A stretch of DNA of 64,000 nt, from the NCBI RefSeq assembly GCF_018919145.1, contig NZ_JAHLQJ010000008.1, positions 62,001 to 126,000 of the forward strand. The letters run 5' to 3'. This DNA is from Paenibacillus brevis (GTDB lineage: Bacteria > Bacillota > Bacilli > Paenibacillales > Paenibacillaceae). Both the position numbers and the translations under genes were made by a program. The stretch's first letter is position 1. Each line of letters begins with the position of its first letter. Under the pieces are notes generated by a model that searched no databases, was not told where the DNA came from, and saw only the letters and a list, made by a program, of their open reading frames with translations. Positions 1-9,834 of this stretch are shown here, one piece after another.

Positions 1-1
1 T

Positions 2-2050
2 GGGGAAACCGGTCTGGAGGACGGCTATGGATATGTCTCTCCAGGTCATAACTCCGTATTCAACGATGAGGCTGCAGGCAAGTACTTTCTATTGTTCCAT
101 ACCCGCTTCCCGGAGCGTGGGGAGGCGCATGAGCTTCGCGTCCATCAGATGTTTATGAACAAGGATGGATGGCTCGTGACGGCACCTGAAAGATATTCCG
201 GGGAGACGGCTGCGGCAGTTAAGGAGGACGATATTTCCGGAGATTATAAGTTTGTGAATCACGGCTTGTCCTATTCCGGGGCTGTGACGGAGTCACTATC
301 GATTACGCTTGAAAAGGATAAGAAGATCACGGGCGGCGTGGAAGGCAGCTGGAATCTGGAAGGTGGATATGACGCTGAGATTGTGGTGAACGGCGAAGCT
401 TATAATGGGGTATTTGTCCAAGGCTGGGATCCGCTTCTGCAGCAAAACACATTAACCTTTACGGCTATTTCGGCCAAGGGAGAGACAATTTGGGGAATCA
501 AGCAGCCGGATATGACCGATCAACAGGCAGTGAGAGCCGTTGAACAGGCGCTTACGCTTGGAGACACAAGCAGATTGACCGATAATCTTCAATTGCCTGA
601 GAGAGGTGTGCGTGGAACTAAGATCGAATGGTTTAGCTCCGATCCTTCTGTTATTTCAGATTCAGGCGTTATCAGCCCTCCTGATCCAGGGGAAGAACCG
701 CTGGCCGCAGAGCTTACGGCAACGATTACAAAGGGGGCCTTCAGCGCCGCGAAAAAATTCCAGGTTCGCGTCATTCCGTTGGATTTGAATGAGGGTCTAG
801 TTGCTTATTATGCTTTTGAAGACGACTTGTCCGATTTGACAGAAAACTATAAGGATGGCAAAGTGACTGGGCCATTGATCGATGAACAGAATGGAAATAT
901 AACCTTTTCAAAAGGCGTCACCGGGAATGCGGCCGTATTTGACGGTGGATCCGGCATCCGCCTTCCGGATGGACTGGTCTCCGGAAATGAATACTCTGTT
1001 TCGCTTTGGGTATACCCGGAGGAGCATAGCCAGTTCTCGACCACTTTCTTTGGGGCGCGGTCCAAATCAAGCTGGGTCAGCCTTGTGCCGGATTCTTGGG
1101 ATAACAATACAATGCTATGGTCTGGTGAGGCTTGGTATGATGGTTCGACAGGATCCAGAATTCGTACAAAAGAATGGCATCATCTTGTCTTTACCGTAAA
1201 TGAGGGCAGCGTGAAAGTGTTCGTTAACGGTGAGCAGCAATATACCGGTAAAGGCTTCCCGGATATTTTTAAAGATGAGTCGGCGGTATTCAGCCTTGGC
1301 GTGAATTGGTGGGATCGTCCTTTCGAAGGGAAGATGGATGAATTGCGGATTTATAATACTTCATTGACCGATGCATTGGTCAAGCGGCTTTCACAGGAAT
1401 CTTCCTTTGATGAAGAGGAGGGAAAAGCCGAATTGGCAGCCAAATTTCTGTTTGAGCATGATCTTGCAGATCATTCAGGGAATTTTGGTTCCGGAGAAAT
1501 CATTGGCAGTCAGCTTGCCTCCCTTGATGCTGGCAATTTGGATTTTGCGGAAGGGGTAAACGGTTCTGCTGTGGTACTTGATGGCAAGTCAGGTATTCTG
1601 TTGCCGAAAGGCCTGGTAGCCACACCAAGTTACTCCGTCACAATGTGGGTTTATGCCGATGAGTTGACACCTTACACCCCGGTCTTTTTCGGTGCGCAGT
1701 CCAATACGAACTGGGTTAGCCTGCAGCCTATGGGCCATGACGGGGCAGGCAACAGTGCCATGCTCTGGTCCGGGAGTAAGTGGTATGACGCAGGTACCAG
1801 CATAAGGATCGCTCCGCAGGAATGGGTTCATCTAGCCTTTACCGTGAATCGCGGAAATGTAGTTGTATATGTGAACGGTGAGGTCAGATTTACAGGATTG
1901 AATTTCCCGGATGTCTTTACGGATGATCAAGGAACATTCAGCCTTGGCGTAAACTGGTGGGATCCTCCGTTCAAAGGGAGGATCGATGAGGTTTGCCTGT
2001 TTAAAGGAGCGCTTACGGATGAAGAGGTGAAGGAGCTGGCCTCTCCATAA
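2..2050 (+). CDS. GH43 endo-arabinanase with two LamG domains, 5' end cut off
   Basis: The reading frame is open from base 2, so the start and most of the catalytic domain lie outside the window; 682 residues are visible. The first ~60 residues carry the end of a GH43 five-bladed propeller (GYVSPGHNSV, then LLFHTRFPERG and HELRVHQM), a signature of arabinan endo-1,5-alpha-L-arabinosidases. A small beta domain follows (to ~150), then an atrophied bacterial Ig-like domain (~165-258; WFSSDPSVISDSGVI), then two similar LamG/concanavalin-like modules (~262-465 and ~475-682), each containing FSLGVNWWD near its end. The enzyme would cut arabinan backbones outside the cell, with the LamG modules binding glycan or the cell surface; export is inferred because the signal peptide is not visible. 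The downstream arabinofuranosidase and AraNPQ-type importer support arabinan as substrate. The LamG function is a family-level guess. Confidence 0.85.
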   Translation, partial: GETGLEDGYGYVSPGHNSVFNDEAAGKYFLLFHTRFPERGEAHELRVHQMFMNKDGWLVTAPERYSGETAAAVKEDDISGDYKFVNHGLSYSGAVTESLSITLEKDKKITGGVEGSWNLEGGYDAEIVVNGEAYNGVFVQGWDPLLQQNTLTFTAISAKGETIWGIKQPDMTDQQAVRAVEQALTLGDTSRLTDNLQLPERGVRGTKIEWFSSDPSVISDSGVISPPDPGEEPLAAELTATITKGAFSAAKKFQVRVIPLDLNEGLVAYYAFEDDLSDLTENYKDGKVTGPLIDEQNGNITFSKGVTGNAAVFDGGSGIRLPDGLVSGNEYSVSLWVYPEEHSQFSTTFFGARSKSSWVSLVPDSWDNNTMLWSGEAWYDGSTGSRIRTKEWHHLVFTVNEGSVKVFVNGEQQYTGKGFPDIFKDESAVFSLGVNWWDRPFEGKMDELRIYNTSLTDALVKRLSQESSFDEEEGKAELAAKFLFEHDLADHSGNFGSGEIIGSQLASLDAGNLDFAEGVNGSAVVLDGKSGILLPKGLVATPSYSVTMWVYADELTPYTPVFFGAQSNTNWVSLQPMGHDGAGNSAMLWSGSKWYDAGTSIRIAPQEWVHLAFTVNRGNVVVYVNGEVRFTGLNFPDVFTDDQGTFSLGVNWWDPPFKGRIDEVCLFKGALTDEEVKELASP

Positions 2051-2100
2051 TAATTAGTGTAAGCAGATTTTTGGGAACCTGATCCAAGGTGTATATAAGT

Positions 2101-2142
2101 AAAGCGTGAGATCCAGCAAGTAATCCCCGGATTTCACGCTTT
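2101..2142. terminator. Bidirectional terminator between the arabinanase and arsR-like genes
   Basis: A 14-bp stem (AAAGCGTGAGATCC at 2101-2114 with GGATTTCACGCTTT at 2129-2142, one G-T pair) closes a 14-nt loop. It is followed by TATTTATTATT on the plus strand and preceded by an A/T-rich run on the other. The two flanking genes converge, so it can serve both. Confidence 0.75.
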
Positions 2143-2147
2143 ATTTA

Positions 2148-3065
2148 TTATTCTTCATTTACATCGTAAAGAACACGTGCCAGCAGATCCTGCCCATAGT
2201 TGCCGAAATTTTTACCGAAGATGGTTAAGCCCCGCTTGTTTACGGATCTGTCGGTTACGGCGATACGAAAGGTCAAGTCGCTCTTGTAATCCAGTTGGAT
2301 TTGGTCCAAGGTCACATCCGATATTCTGCATCCATCAATAAAACTGCCCTCGTGATTAATCCGAATGAGCTTCAGCATCCCGTACTGATTCAAGTGAGGC
2401 GGCCACCATTCCGGATTGAAGGTTCCTCGAATATCGCCAAAGTCGCCTGGACTAGTCCAGAAGCCGATCTCAATATCATTAATGTAGAAATGAATATCGG
2501 AAGGATAGTTATCACAATAGCCCGGGGCTTCCGATCCCAGCTCCATGGAGAACTGAATCTCTCTAAATGTATGATTAGGCTTTAAATAGTTAGGTATCCG
2601 ATATTCCAGAAAGCCCTCAGACAACCATATGATCTCGGAATCAATCCGTTGCGGGTCGGCAAAATAACGCGGATCATCAAAATCGCCAATGATGCTGTCT
2701 TTAGTTGCCAGCCCACATGTTGGTAACGCCTGGTAGTTGCTGTAATGCCCCACTTGAATCTCAACTTCATAGAGATTCTCTACATCTTTTTTACGCAGAT
2801 CAACCATAAGCTTATCTTTGTTCAAGTAGCAGATTTTTTGAATCCCATGCTTGCCGACAGTGGTATTAATCTCGATTAGCCCGCTTTCTTCAAGCTTTTT
2901 GATATGCATTGTGATAGCCCCGTTACTGAGATTCAGCTTGTTAGCAAGGTCATTCAGGTTCAGCGCTTGATTCTTCGCGAGCAGTTCGAGGATTTGAATT
3001 CTGATTTCAGAGCTTAAGGCTTTGAAAATATCGATGCCGCTCATTAAATCTTTAATATAAATCAT
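2148..3065 (-). CDS. ArsR-type HTH regulator with large C-terminal putative ligand domain
   Basis: A 305-residue protein. Residues ~8-80 form a winged helix of ArsR/SmtB type (LSSEIRIQILELLAKN, then LNLSNGAITMHIKKLEESGL), so it should bind DNA as a dimer. ArsR repressors are usually ~100 residues. Here ~215 further residues follow; they are rich in aromatic and beta-prone segments (IIWLSEGFLEYRIP, IEIGFWTSPGDFGDIRG, NPEWWPPHLNQYG) and look like a beta-sandwich sensor rather than a metal site. No CxC or histidine metal motif is evident. It begins with ATG preceded by AGAGGGA. It lies divergent to the abfA-importer operon across an AT-rich gap containing a long inverted repeat, so it is the likely local regulator in place of the classic GntR/LacI-type AraR. 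Its ligand is unknown; an arabinan-derived sugar is inferred from context. Confidence 0.75.
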   Translation of the reverse strand: MIYIKDLMSGIDIFKALSSEIRIQILELLAKNQALNLNDLANKLNLSNGAITMHIKKLEESGLIEINTTVGKHGIQKICYLNKDKLMVDLRKKDVENLYEVEIQVGHYSNYQALPTCGLATKDSIIGDFDDPRYFADPQRIDSEIIWLSEGFLEYRIPNYLKPNHTFREIQFSMELGSEAPGYCDNYPSDIHFYINDIEIGFWTSPGDFGDIRGTFNPEWWPPHLNQYGMLKLIRINHEGSFIDGCRISDVTLDQIQLDYKSDLTFRIAVTDRSVNKRGLTIFGKNFGNYGQDLLARVLYDVNEE

Positions 3066-3314
3066 GCGTCATATCCCTCTTCCAGAAAAAGTAATTAAAT
3101 TTATGTTTGTTTTATATAATTATAAACCAACTTAGTCGTTTGCAAAAGTATTAAATCGAAAAGTGTAGATTCAGATAAAATTTTATATAAAATGTGGATA
3201 TAAATGTCTATATATTTCATGTAATTATAAAATTAAATGAAGATTCAAGTATAAGTTTATTTAGATTAGAACTAATAAACATTGGGTTTTGCTAATAAAT
3301 AGAATAATTTAATT

Positions 3315-3346
3315 TATAAAAACATGAAAAGATTTATGTTTTTATA
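3315..3346. promoter_or_regulatory. 11-bp inverted repeat, candidate operator of the arabinan operon
   Basis: TATAAAAACAT (3315-3325) and ATGTTTTTATA (3336-3346) form a perfect 11-bp inverted repeat with a 10-nt spacer; the half-site centres are two helical turns apart. It ends exactly at the proposed -35 of abfA. A related half-site (TTATGTTTGTTTTATA) lies at about 3101-3116 near the start of the ArsR-like gene. A dimeric winged-helix repressor binding here is an inference. Confidence 0.5.
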
Positions 3347-3375
3347 TTTACAGCTATGTTCTTGTATGTTATTTT
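3347..3375 (+). promoter_or_regulatory. Candidate sigma-A promoter of abfA
   Basis: TTTACA (3347-3352) and TATTTT (3370-3375) are spaced by 17 nt, about 77 bases upstream of the chosen TTG start. The -35 abuts the inverted repeat at 3315-3346. The rest of the 3066-3451 gap is very AT-rich, with no ORF I can support. Confidence 0.45.
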
Positions 3376-3403
3376 ATATCTGTAAGCGGATTCATTCAAG
3401 TGA

Positions 3404-4969
<1,566 letters not shown>

Positions 4970-4998
4970 GCCGAAAATTATATGTGGGAGGTCAAGGT

Positions 4999-6333
4999 AT
5001 GAAGGGAAAATGGTTCACGATCTGTTTAGTGCTTGTAATGGCAACAGTACTCGGGGCGTGCGGCGGGAATTCTTCTTCCTCCAGCAGCGGTGAAACTTCA
5101 GTGCTCGATGGAGGAGCTGGAGAAAATGCGACGGAATTATCACTGTGGACATTTGTGGAGCTTCATGGTCAGCACTTTGAGAAAATGTTGGGAAAATGGA
5201 ACTCATCTAATCCTGATCGCCAAATTAAGCTGAATGTAACCGTTATGCCATATGATGACATGCACAACAAGCTTTCTATCGCGGTGCAGACGGGGGTTGG
5301 AGCGCCGGATATTGCAGACATTGAGTTAGGCAAATACCCCGATTTTATGAAAGGCACCCCACAGCTGGAATCACTGGATGACGTGGTTGAACCATACAAA
5401 GACACGGTTGTTCAATCACAGCTCGATCTATACAGCAAAGACGGAACAGTTTACGGCTTATCGACACACGTCGGGGCATCAGTTGCGTTCTATAATACAG
5501 AAATTTTGGAAGCAGCAGGCGTGAACTACGAAGACATTGTAACTTGGGAAGATTTCAAGCAAGCGGGTATCCAAGTTTATGAGAAGACCGGGAAATATAT
5601 GGGCACAGCCGATACGAGTGCAACCTGGCAAGAATCTATGCTGCTCGGTCAGCAAGGAGCTGACTTTACGGATGATGCGGGCAATCCAGTTGTAAACAAT
5701 GAAGCAATGATTAAAGGCTTAACAATGTTGAAGGATCTGCAGGATAACAACGTGATCTCAACGATTGCAGGTGGCCAACCGGATACGGAAGAAGCATATG
5801 GCGAGTATAACGCCGGCAACTATGCAGCAGCATTTATGCCATTGTGGCAGATGTCCCGTTACACCAACTATATGCCTGACCTGGCGGGTAAAATTGCGAT
5901 TGCTCCACTGCCTGTGTTTGAAACAGGCATGCCTCGTTCTTTCGGAGGCGGGGGTACGGCAACCGTGGTGACCAAGACGGCGAAAGATGTTCAGCTAGCC
6001 AAGGAATTCATTGCCTATGCGAAATTGTCACTGGATGCAAATATTGAAATCTGGAATACCCTTGGTTTTGATCCGATCAATATGGATGTCTGGGATATGG
6101 AGGATGTGACGCATAATCCGGACAATCAATTTGTGAAGTACTTTGTTAACAATCCGTTTGATGTATTGAATGAAATCAGAGAGGAGATTCAGCTCATTAA
6201 ATCGACTCCGGCTAGTCCAACCATCAATAATATCCTCTGCACTGTAACCTTGAATGAAATTTTCGAAGATGGAAAAGACGTCAAGCAGGCGCTTGATGAC
6301 GCCCAGGCACAAATCGAACAAGAATTGAAGTAA
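4999..6333 (+). CDS. araN: Sugar ABC transporter substrate-binding lipoprotein (AraN type)
   Basis: A 444-residue family 1 extracellular solute-binding protein. The N-terminus is a lipoprotein signal peptide with lipobox LGAC and lipidated Cys21, followed by a Ser-rich linker. The mature part has the ligand-binding fold of arabino-oligosaccharide and maltodextrin receptors (WTFVELHGQHFEKM, TGVGAPDIADIELG, FGGGGTATVV). The ATG at 4999 is preceded by GGGAGGT; the frame is open further upstream, but that part overlaps abfA and lacks a ribosome site. It would capture arabino-oligosaccharides at the membrane and pass them to the next two permeases. The name araN rests on context (abfA upstream, AraP/AraQ-like genes downstream), so the exact ligand is inferred. 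Confidence 0.85.
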   Translation: MKGKWFTICLVLVMATVLGACGGNSSSSSSGETSVLDGGAGENATELSLWTFVELHGQHFEKMLGKWNSSNPDRQIKLNVTVMPYDDMHNKLSIAVQTGVGAPDIADIELGKYPDFMKGTPQLESLDDVVEPYKDTVVQSQLDLYSKDGTVYGLSTHVGASVAFYNTEILEAAGVNYEDIVTWEDFKQAGIQVYEKTGKYMGTADTSATWQESMLLGQQGADFTDDAGNPVVNNEAMIKGLTMLKDLQDNNVISTIAGGQPDTEEAYGEYNAGNYAAAFMPLWQMSRYTNYMPDLAGKIAIAPLPVFETGMPRSFGGGGTATVVTKTAKDVQLAKEFIAYAKLSLDANIEIWNTLGFDPINMDVWDMEDVTHNPDNQFVKYFVNNPFDVLNEIREEIQLIKSTPASPTINNILCTVTLNEIFEDGKDVKQALDDAQAQIEQELK

Positions 6334-6353
6334 GCCTCAAGGTGACATGATTT

Positions 6354-6381
6354 GAGAGCTGCTCTAGCCGGAGCAGCTCTC
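6354..6381 (+). terminator. Intra-operon stem-loop between binding protein and permeases
   Basis: A perfect 11-bp stem, GAGAGCTGCTC (6354-6364) and GAGCAGCTCTC (6371-6381), has a 6-nt loop and is followed by only TTT. It sits between the binding-protein gene and the first permease gene. It may be a weak attenuator or a 3' stabiliser that keeps binding-protein mRNA in excess, an arrangement known from other importer operons. Confidence 0.6.
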
Positions 6382-6402
6382 TTTAAAGAGGAGGAGAGGA
6401 CT

Positions 6403-7299
6403 ATGATAAAGAGGTTCCTGTACTCGCAAAAGGTTGCGCCTTATGTGTTCGTACTTCCTTTTATCGCTGTCTTTTTGATTTTCTGGGTTTATCCGCTTGC
6501 AAGTTCATTCTCGATGAGTTTTCAAAAGCTGACACTCGGTCAGGAAGCGGAATGGGTTGGGTTTGATAACTACTCAAAAATGATCACGGATGGAGTTTTT
6601 TTCAAGGCAGTAACTAACAGCGTCATTTATATGATTCTTACTCTGATCATCTTAATTCCTTTTCCGATGTTATTTGCAGTTCTGATCAACAGCAAGTTCA
6701 TGTGGGGAAGAGAGTTCTTCAAATCCTCCTTCTTCTTTCCTGCATTAACTTCAGTCGTTGTCGCGGGTACGATTTTCCGTCTAATGTTTGGAGAGATGGA
6801 AACCTCGATGATCAATAGTATTCTTGGGTTTTTCGGGATGGATCCGGTCAAATTTTTAAAAGGCCAGATTACGGGCTATGTTGCCCTGCTGGTCCTGGCT
6901 ACCTGGCGCTGGACAGGAGTAAACATGCTTTATTTCTTATCAGGTTTAAAAAACATACCTGATGATTATTACGAAGCGGCGGCCATTGATGGGGCTTCCA
7001 AGGTTCAACAATTTACGAAAATCACCATGCCCTTGCTTAAGCCGACGACCGTTTATGTGCTTACGATCAGTATTTATGCCGGTTTAGCGATGTTCATTGA
7101 GAGTATGATGTTGTGGAATGGCAATAATTCCCCGAAAAATATAGGTCTTACGATCGTGGGTTATTTGTACCGTCAAGGGATTGAGAAAAATAATCTGGGT
7201 TATGCGGCTGCGGTGGGAATTGTTCTGCTTGCCGTTACGATGATTATCAATTTGACGCAGTTAGCGTTCAGCGGCCTCTTTAAAAAGGAGGATAACTGA
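6403..7299 (+). CDS. araP: Sugar ABC transporter permease (AraP/MalF type)
   Basis: A 298-residue inner-membrane permease of the binding-protein-dependent (BPD_transp_1) family with about six membrane helices; the first follows a short basic N-terminus (KRFLYSQKVAPYVFVLPFI). The cytoplasmic coupling loop has the EAA motif at ~191 (EAAAIDGA ... ITMPLLKP). Start ATG 6403 follows GAGGAGAGGA; the longer reading frame begins inside the upstream hairpin and is unlikely. Its stop overlaps the next start by one base, so it should be translated with the second permease as a heterodimeric channel for arabino-oligosaccharides. No ATP-binding gene is in the operon, so an MsmX-type shared ATPase encoded elsewhere is inferred. 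Confidence 0.88.
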   Translation: MIKRFLYSQKVAPYVFVLPFIAVFLIFWVYPLASSFSMSFQKLTLGQEAEWVGFDNYSKMITDGVFFKAVTNSVIYMILTLIILIPFPMLFAVLINSKFMWGREFFKSSFFFPALTSVVVAGTIFRLMFGEMETSMINSILGFFGMDPVKFLKGQITGYVALLVLATWRWTGVNMLYFLSGLKNIPDDYYEAAAIDGASKVQQFTKITMPLLKPTTVYVLTISIYAGLAMFIESMMLWNGNNSPKNIGLTIVGYLYRQGIEKNNLGYAAAVGIVLLAVTMIINLTQLAFSGLFKKEDN

Positions 7300-8132
7300 T
7301 GAGAAAAGAAGTTGCGTTCAAGGCGGTTCTCTTTTCACTTTTCTCCATTCTTTGCATCCTGGTACTTATTCCGTTCTATGCGATTGCATTAGCTTCTTTT
7401 AAACCCGGAGAAGACCTTGTGAGAAATGGCTTGAATTTGAGCTTTGATTTAGGCCGTATGAGTCTGGACAATTATATTTTTCTATTTACCGGCAGTCATT
7501 CTTACTTTACATGGTTCTTCAATTCGGTTTTTTTAACGATCGTTCAAGTAGTACTTACCTTATTTGTCAGTGCCACCGTGGCATACGGGTTTTCAGCCTA
7601 TGAATTTAGAGGAAAGAATTTTCTGTTTATCTGCGTGCTGCTCATCATGATGGTTCCCTTTGAAATATTGCTGCTGCCCTTGTACAAACTCACGAATGAT
7701 CTTGGCCTTATGAATACTTATTCCGCAATTGTTCTGCCGGGAATAGCGGGAGCCGCGACGATCTTTTTCTTCCGGCAATATCTCAGCGGAATTCCGAGGG
7801 AGATTATTGCTGCCGGCCGTGTAGACGGGGCGTCGGAATACGGCATATACATGCGTCTCATTCTGCCGATCATGAAGCCTTCCTTCGCTGCAATGGCTAT
7901 TTTGAACGGCATGAACAGCTGGAACAACTTCTTATGGCCGTTTATGGTGCTTAGCAATTCCAATAAATATACGCTGCCGATCGGTCTGAAGACACTGCTT
8001 ACGCCGTATGGGAACAACTATGATTTGCTCATCGTGGGTTCTTTTTTCTCCATCATCCCCATCTTTATTTTGTTCATGGCCTTCCAGAAGTACTTTATTG
8101 ACGGGATGACGGCAGGAGCGGTGAAAGGCTGA
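7299..8132 (+). CDS. araQ: Sugar ABC transporter permease (AraQ/MalG type)
   Basis: A 277-residue permease of the MalG branch with six predicted helices. The EAA loop reads AAGRVDGA ... LILPIMKP (from ~170), and the C-terminus ends in DGMTAGAVKG, which is typical of this branch. ATG 7299 overlaps the preceding stop by one base and sits behind AAAAAGGAGG, so translation is coupled to the first permease. Together they form the membrane channel for the substrate delivered by the lipoprotein encoded at 4999. Confident for transport class, inferred for arabino-oligosaccharide specificity. Confidence 0.88.
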   Translation: MRKEVAFKAVLFSLFSILCILVLIPFYAIALASFKPGEDLVRNGLNLSFDLGRMSLDNYIFLFTGSHSYFTWFFNSVFLTIVQVVLTLFVSATVAYGFSAYEFRGKNFLFICVLLIMMVPFEILLLPLYKLTNDLGLMNTYSAIVLPGIAGAATIFFFRQYLSGIPREIIAAGRVDGASEYGIYMRLILPIMKPSFAAMAILNGMNSWNNFLWPFMVLSNSNKYTLPIGLKTLLTPYGNNYDLLIVGSFFSIIPIFILFMAFQKYFIDGMTAGAVKG

Positions 8133-8167
8133 TAAAAAAGGATTAAAAGGATAAAGGAGAAACCGAT

Positions 8168-9136
8168 ATGAATACAAAGAGAGAATACAAAAACCCCATT
8201 GTTCTGCAACGAGCCGATCCTTGGATCTATAAGCATACAGACGGATATTATTACTTCACCGCATCGGTTCCGGAATACGACCGGATCGAATTGCGCCGGT
8301 CTGCCACGATTCAAGGGCTGCAAGGCGCAGCTCCAAAGGCGGTGTGGCATAAATATGATGCCGGTCCGCTTAGCGCCAACATTTGGGCACCCGAGATTCA
8401 CTACCTTCAAGGCAAATGGTACATTTATTTTGCGGCAGCCAGAACGACGGAGACGCAGGATGGTTTGTTCGATCACCGGATGTACGTGCTGGAGACGGGG
8501 GCGGAGAATCCGCTAGAGGGAACGTGGATCGAGAAAGGACAGGTGCATACCCGCTGGGAGTCCTTTGCCCTTGATGCGACTGTGTTTGAACACCGGGGAG
8601 AACTATACTATGTCTGGGCGCAAAATGATCCTGAGATCGAGGGGAATTCCAATTTGTACATTTCCAAAATGAGCAATCCATGGACGCTGACAGGCGAGCA
8701 ATCCATGATATCGACGCCTGAGTATGATTGGGAGAAGATCGGCTTTCTCGTCAATGAGGGCGCAGCTGTATTGAAACGAAATGGACGTATTTTTATCGCT
8801 TATTCAGCGAGTGCGACGGACTTCAACTATTGCATGGGCTTGCTTGCTGCGGATGAAGATGCGGACTTGCTGGACCCTACGTCGTGGACGAAGTCACCGG
8901 TTCCGGTATTTCAGACCAATGAGGAGACAGGCCAGTATGGCCCGGGTCATAACAGCTTTACGGTATCGGAGGATGGAAGGGACGTGCTTGTCTATCATGC
9001 ACGGAACTACAAGGAAATTGTAGGGGACCCTCTCTATGATCCGAACCGGCACACCCGTGTCCAATTGTTCGGGTGGAAGGATGACGGAACACCGGATTTC
9101 GGAGTGCCGGTAAAGGATCACAGCGTGCAGAAGTGA
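8168..9136 (+). CDS. Intracellular GH43 exo-alpha-L-arabinofuranosidase
   Basis: A 322-residue, single-domain GH43 protein without signal peptide. Predicted catalytic residues are Asp17 (general base, RADPWIY), Asp136 (transition-state modulator, ALDATVF) and Glu197 (general acid, VNEGAAV), the standard GH43 triad. The N-terminal signature PIVLQRADPW and YYYFTASVPEYDRIELRR resembles the exo-1,5-alpha-L-arabinofuranosidase subgroup; I recall this as GH43_26, but subfamily assignment needs a database search. It is the last gene of the abfA operon (35 nt after the second permease, ribosome site AAAGGAG) and would trim imported arabino-oligosaccharides in the cytoplasm together with AbfA. A strong hairpin follows. 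Confidence 0.85.
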   Translation: MNTKREYKNPIVLQRADPWIYKHTDGYYYFTASVPEYDRIELRRSATIQGLQGAAPKAVWHKYDAGPLSANIWAPEIHYLQGKWYIYFAAARTTETQDGLFDHRMYVLETGAENPLEGTWIEKGQVHTRWESFALDATVFEHRGELYYVWAQNDPEIEGNSNLYISKMSNPWTLTGEQSMISTPEYDWEKIGFLVNEGAAVLKRNGRIFIAYSASATDFNYCMGLLAADEDADLLDPTSWTKSPVPVFQTNEETGQYGPGHNSFTVSEDGRDVLVYHARNYKEIVGDPLYDPNRHTRVQLFGWKDDGTPDFGVPVKDHSVQK

Positions 9137-9153
9137 GTGAACGGGTTTGAAGA

Positions 9154-9187
9154 GGACCGTCCGGGGAAGCGGGCGGTCCTTTTTTGT
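9154..9187 (+). terminator. Rho-independent terminator of the arabinan operon
   Basis: A GC-rich hairpin, AGGACCGTCC and its partner GGGCGGTCCT with a 7-nt loop (one U-G pair), is followed by a run of T. It ends the operon that starts at abfA. Boundaries are good to within a few bases. Confidence 0.8.
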
Positions 9188-9188
9188 G

Positions 9189-9834
9189 CGGCGCACATGA
9201 GCAATTAATCATTCGGAGGCGATGAAAGTTCGTTGGAGGAAGCAGCCTTCCGATTTGAGGATTCAAGCTCCTGAGGTTCCAAGGACTCCAAGGGACATGC
9301 ACACCTTTTCGGCGAAGTCTCCTACCCGATTTTACGGACATTACGTCTTCTTAGAACTAACTTTTGATGGTGATGGAGATGAGTGACGAAAATGTCCGTT
9401 AGAGAATCCGACGGTACGGTTTCGATTCCGGCTGGTGCCTGGAACGAAGCAGTCGCGAAGGAGTTTTCAGGGTACGTGGTGGGTATAAAACGAGCGGGGA
9501 AAAGGAGCTCCCGTTGTCCAAGGCTCCCCAAAGCAGCGCCAGACCCAATCACGCACGACCTGTCACGCATGGCCCAATCGCACAAGGCCAATCTCGCTTA
9601 ACCACGGCTAGCTTGCGCTAAATCGGGACAACGGCATTGGTTGTCGAGCCCAAGCGCAATATAGTGCAACAATTCAACAGAATTATGTTTGTTGGAATTT
9701 TATTAAAAGTTATAATTATAAGTAACAGAGGATGTAAACGTTACACTAATCTTAGAATCTATTCCTCAAAAAAAGAGCATAATTTCACATGAAATAGGGC
9801 TGCCGAGTCTATGCCGGCGGAAAGGAGATCAGCG
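9189..9834. other. Long intergenic stretch with inverted repeat and promoter, no convincing gene
   Basis: About 640 bases separate the two carbohydrate loci. ACGGACATTACGTC (9334-9347) and GACGAAAATGTCCGT (9385-9399) form an imperfect 14-bp inverted repeat with one bulge. Two short overlapping frames (ATG 9222 to 9386, 54 codons; 9383 to 9601, 72 codons) have poor ribosome sites, show no recognisable domain and look like translations of an intergenic repeat. The distal part (9660-9830) turns AT-rich and holds a likely promoter for the response regulator. Confidence 0.5.
9689..9716 (+). promoter_or_regulatory. Candidate promoter of the YesN-type regulator
   Basis: TTGTTG (9689-9694) and a perfect TATAAT (9711-9716) are separated by 16 nt in an AT-rich segment. 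A short palindromic TGTAAACGTTACA (9733-9745) follows; it resembles a cre but fits the consensus poorly in its right half. Confidence 0.4.

Noticed and set aside
9222..9386. 54-codon frame starting near GGAGG
   Set aside because: The spacing to the ribosome site is only ~2 nt and the frame runs through the ACGGACAT repeat, so it is more likely repeat DNA than a gene.
9383..9601. 72-codon frame between the two sugar loci
   Set aside because: Overlaps the inverted repeat, has no clear ribosome site, no similarity I recognise and no long-range coding pattern.
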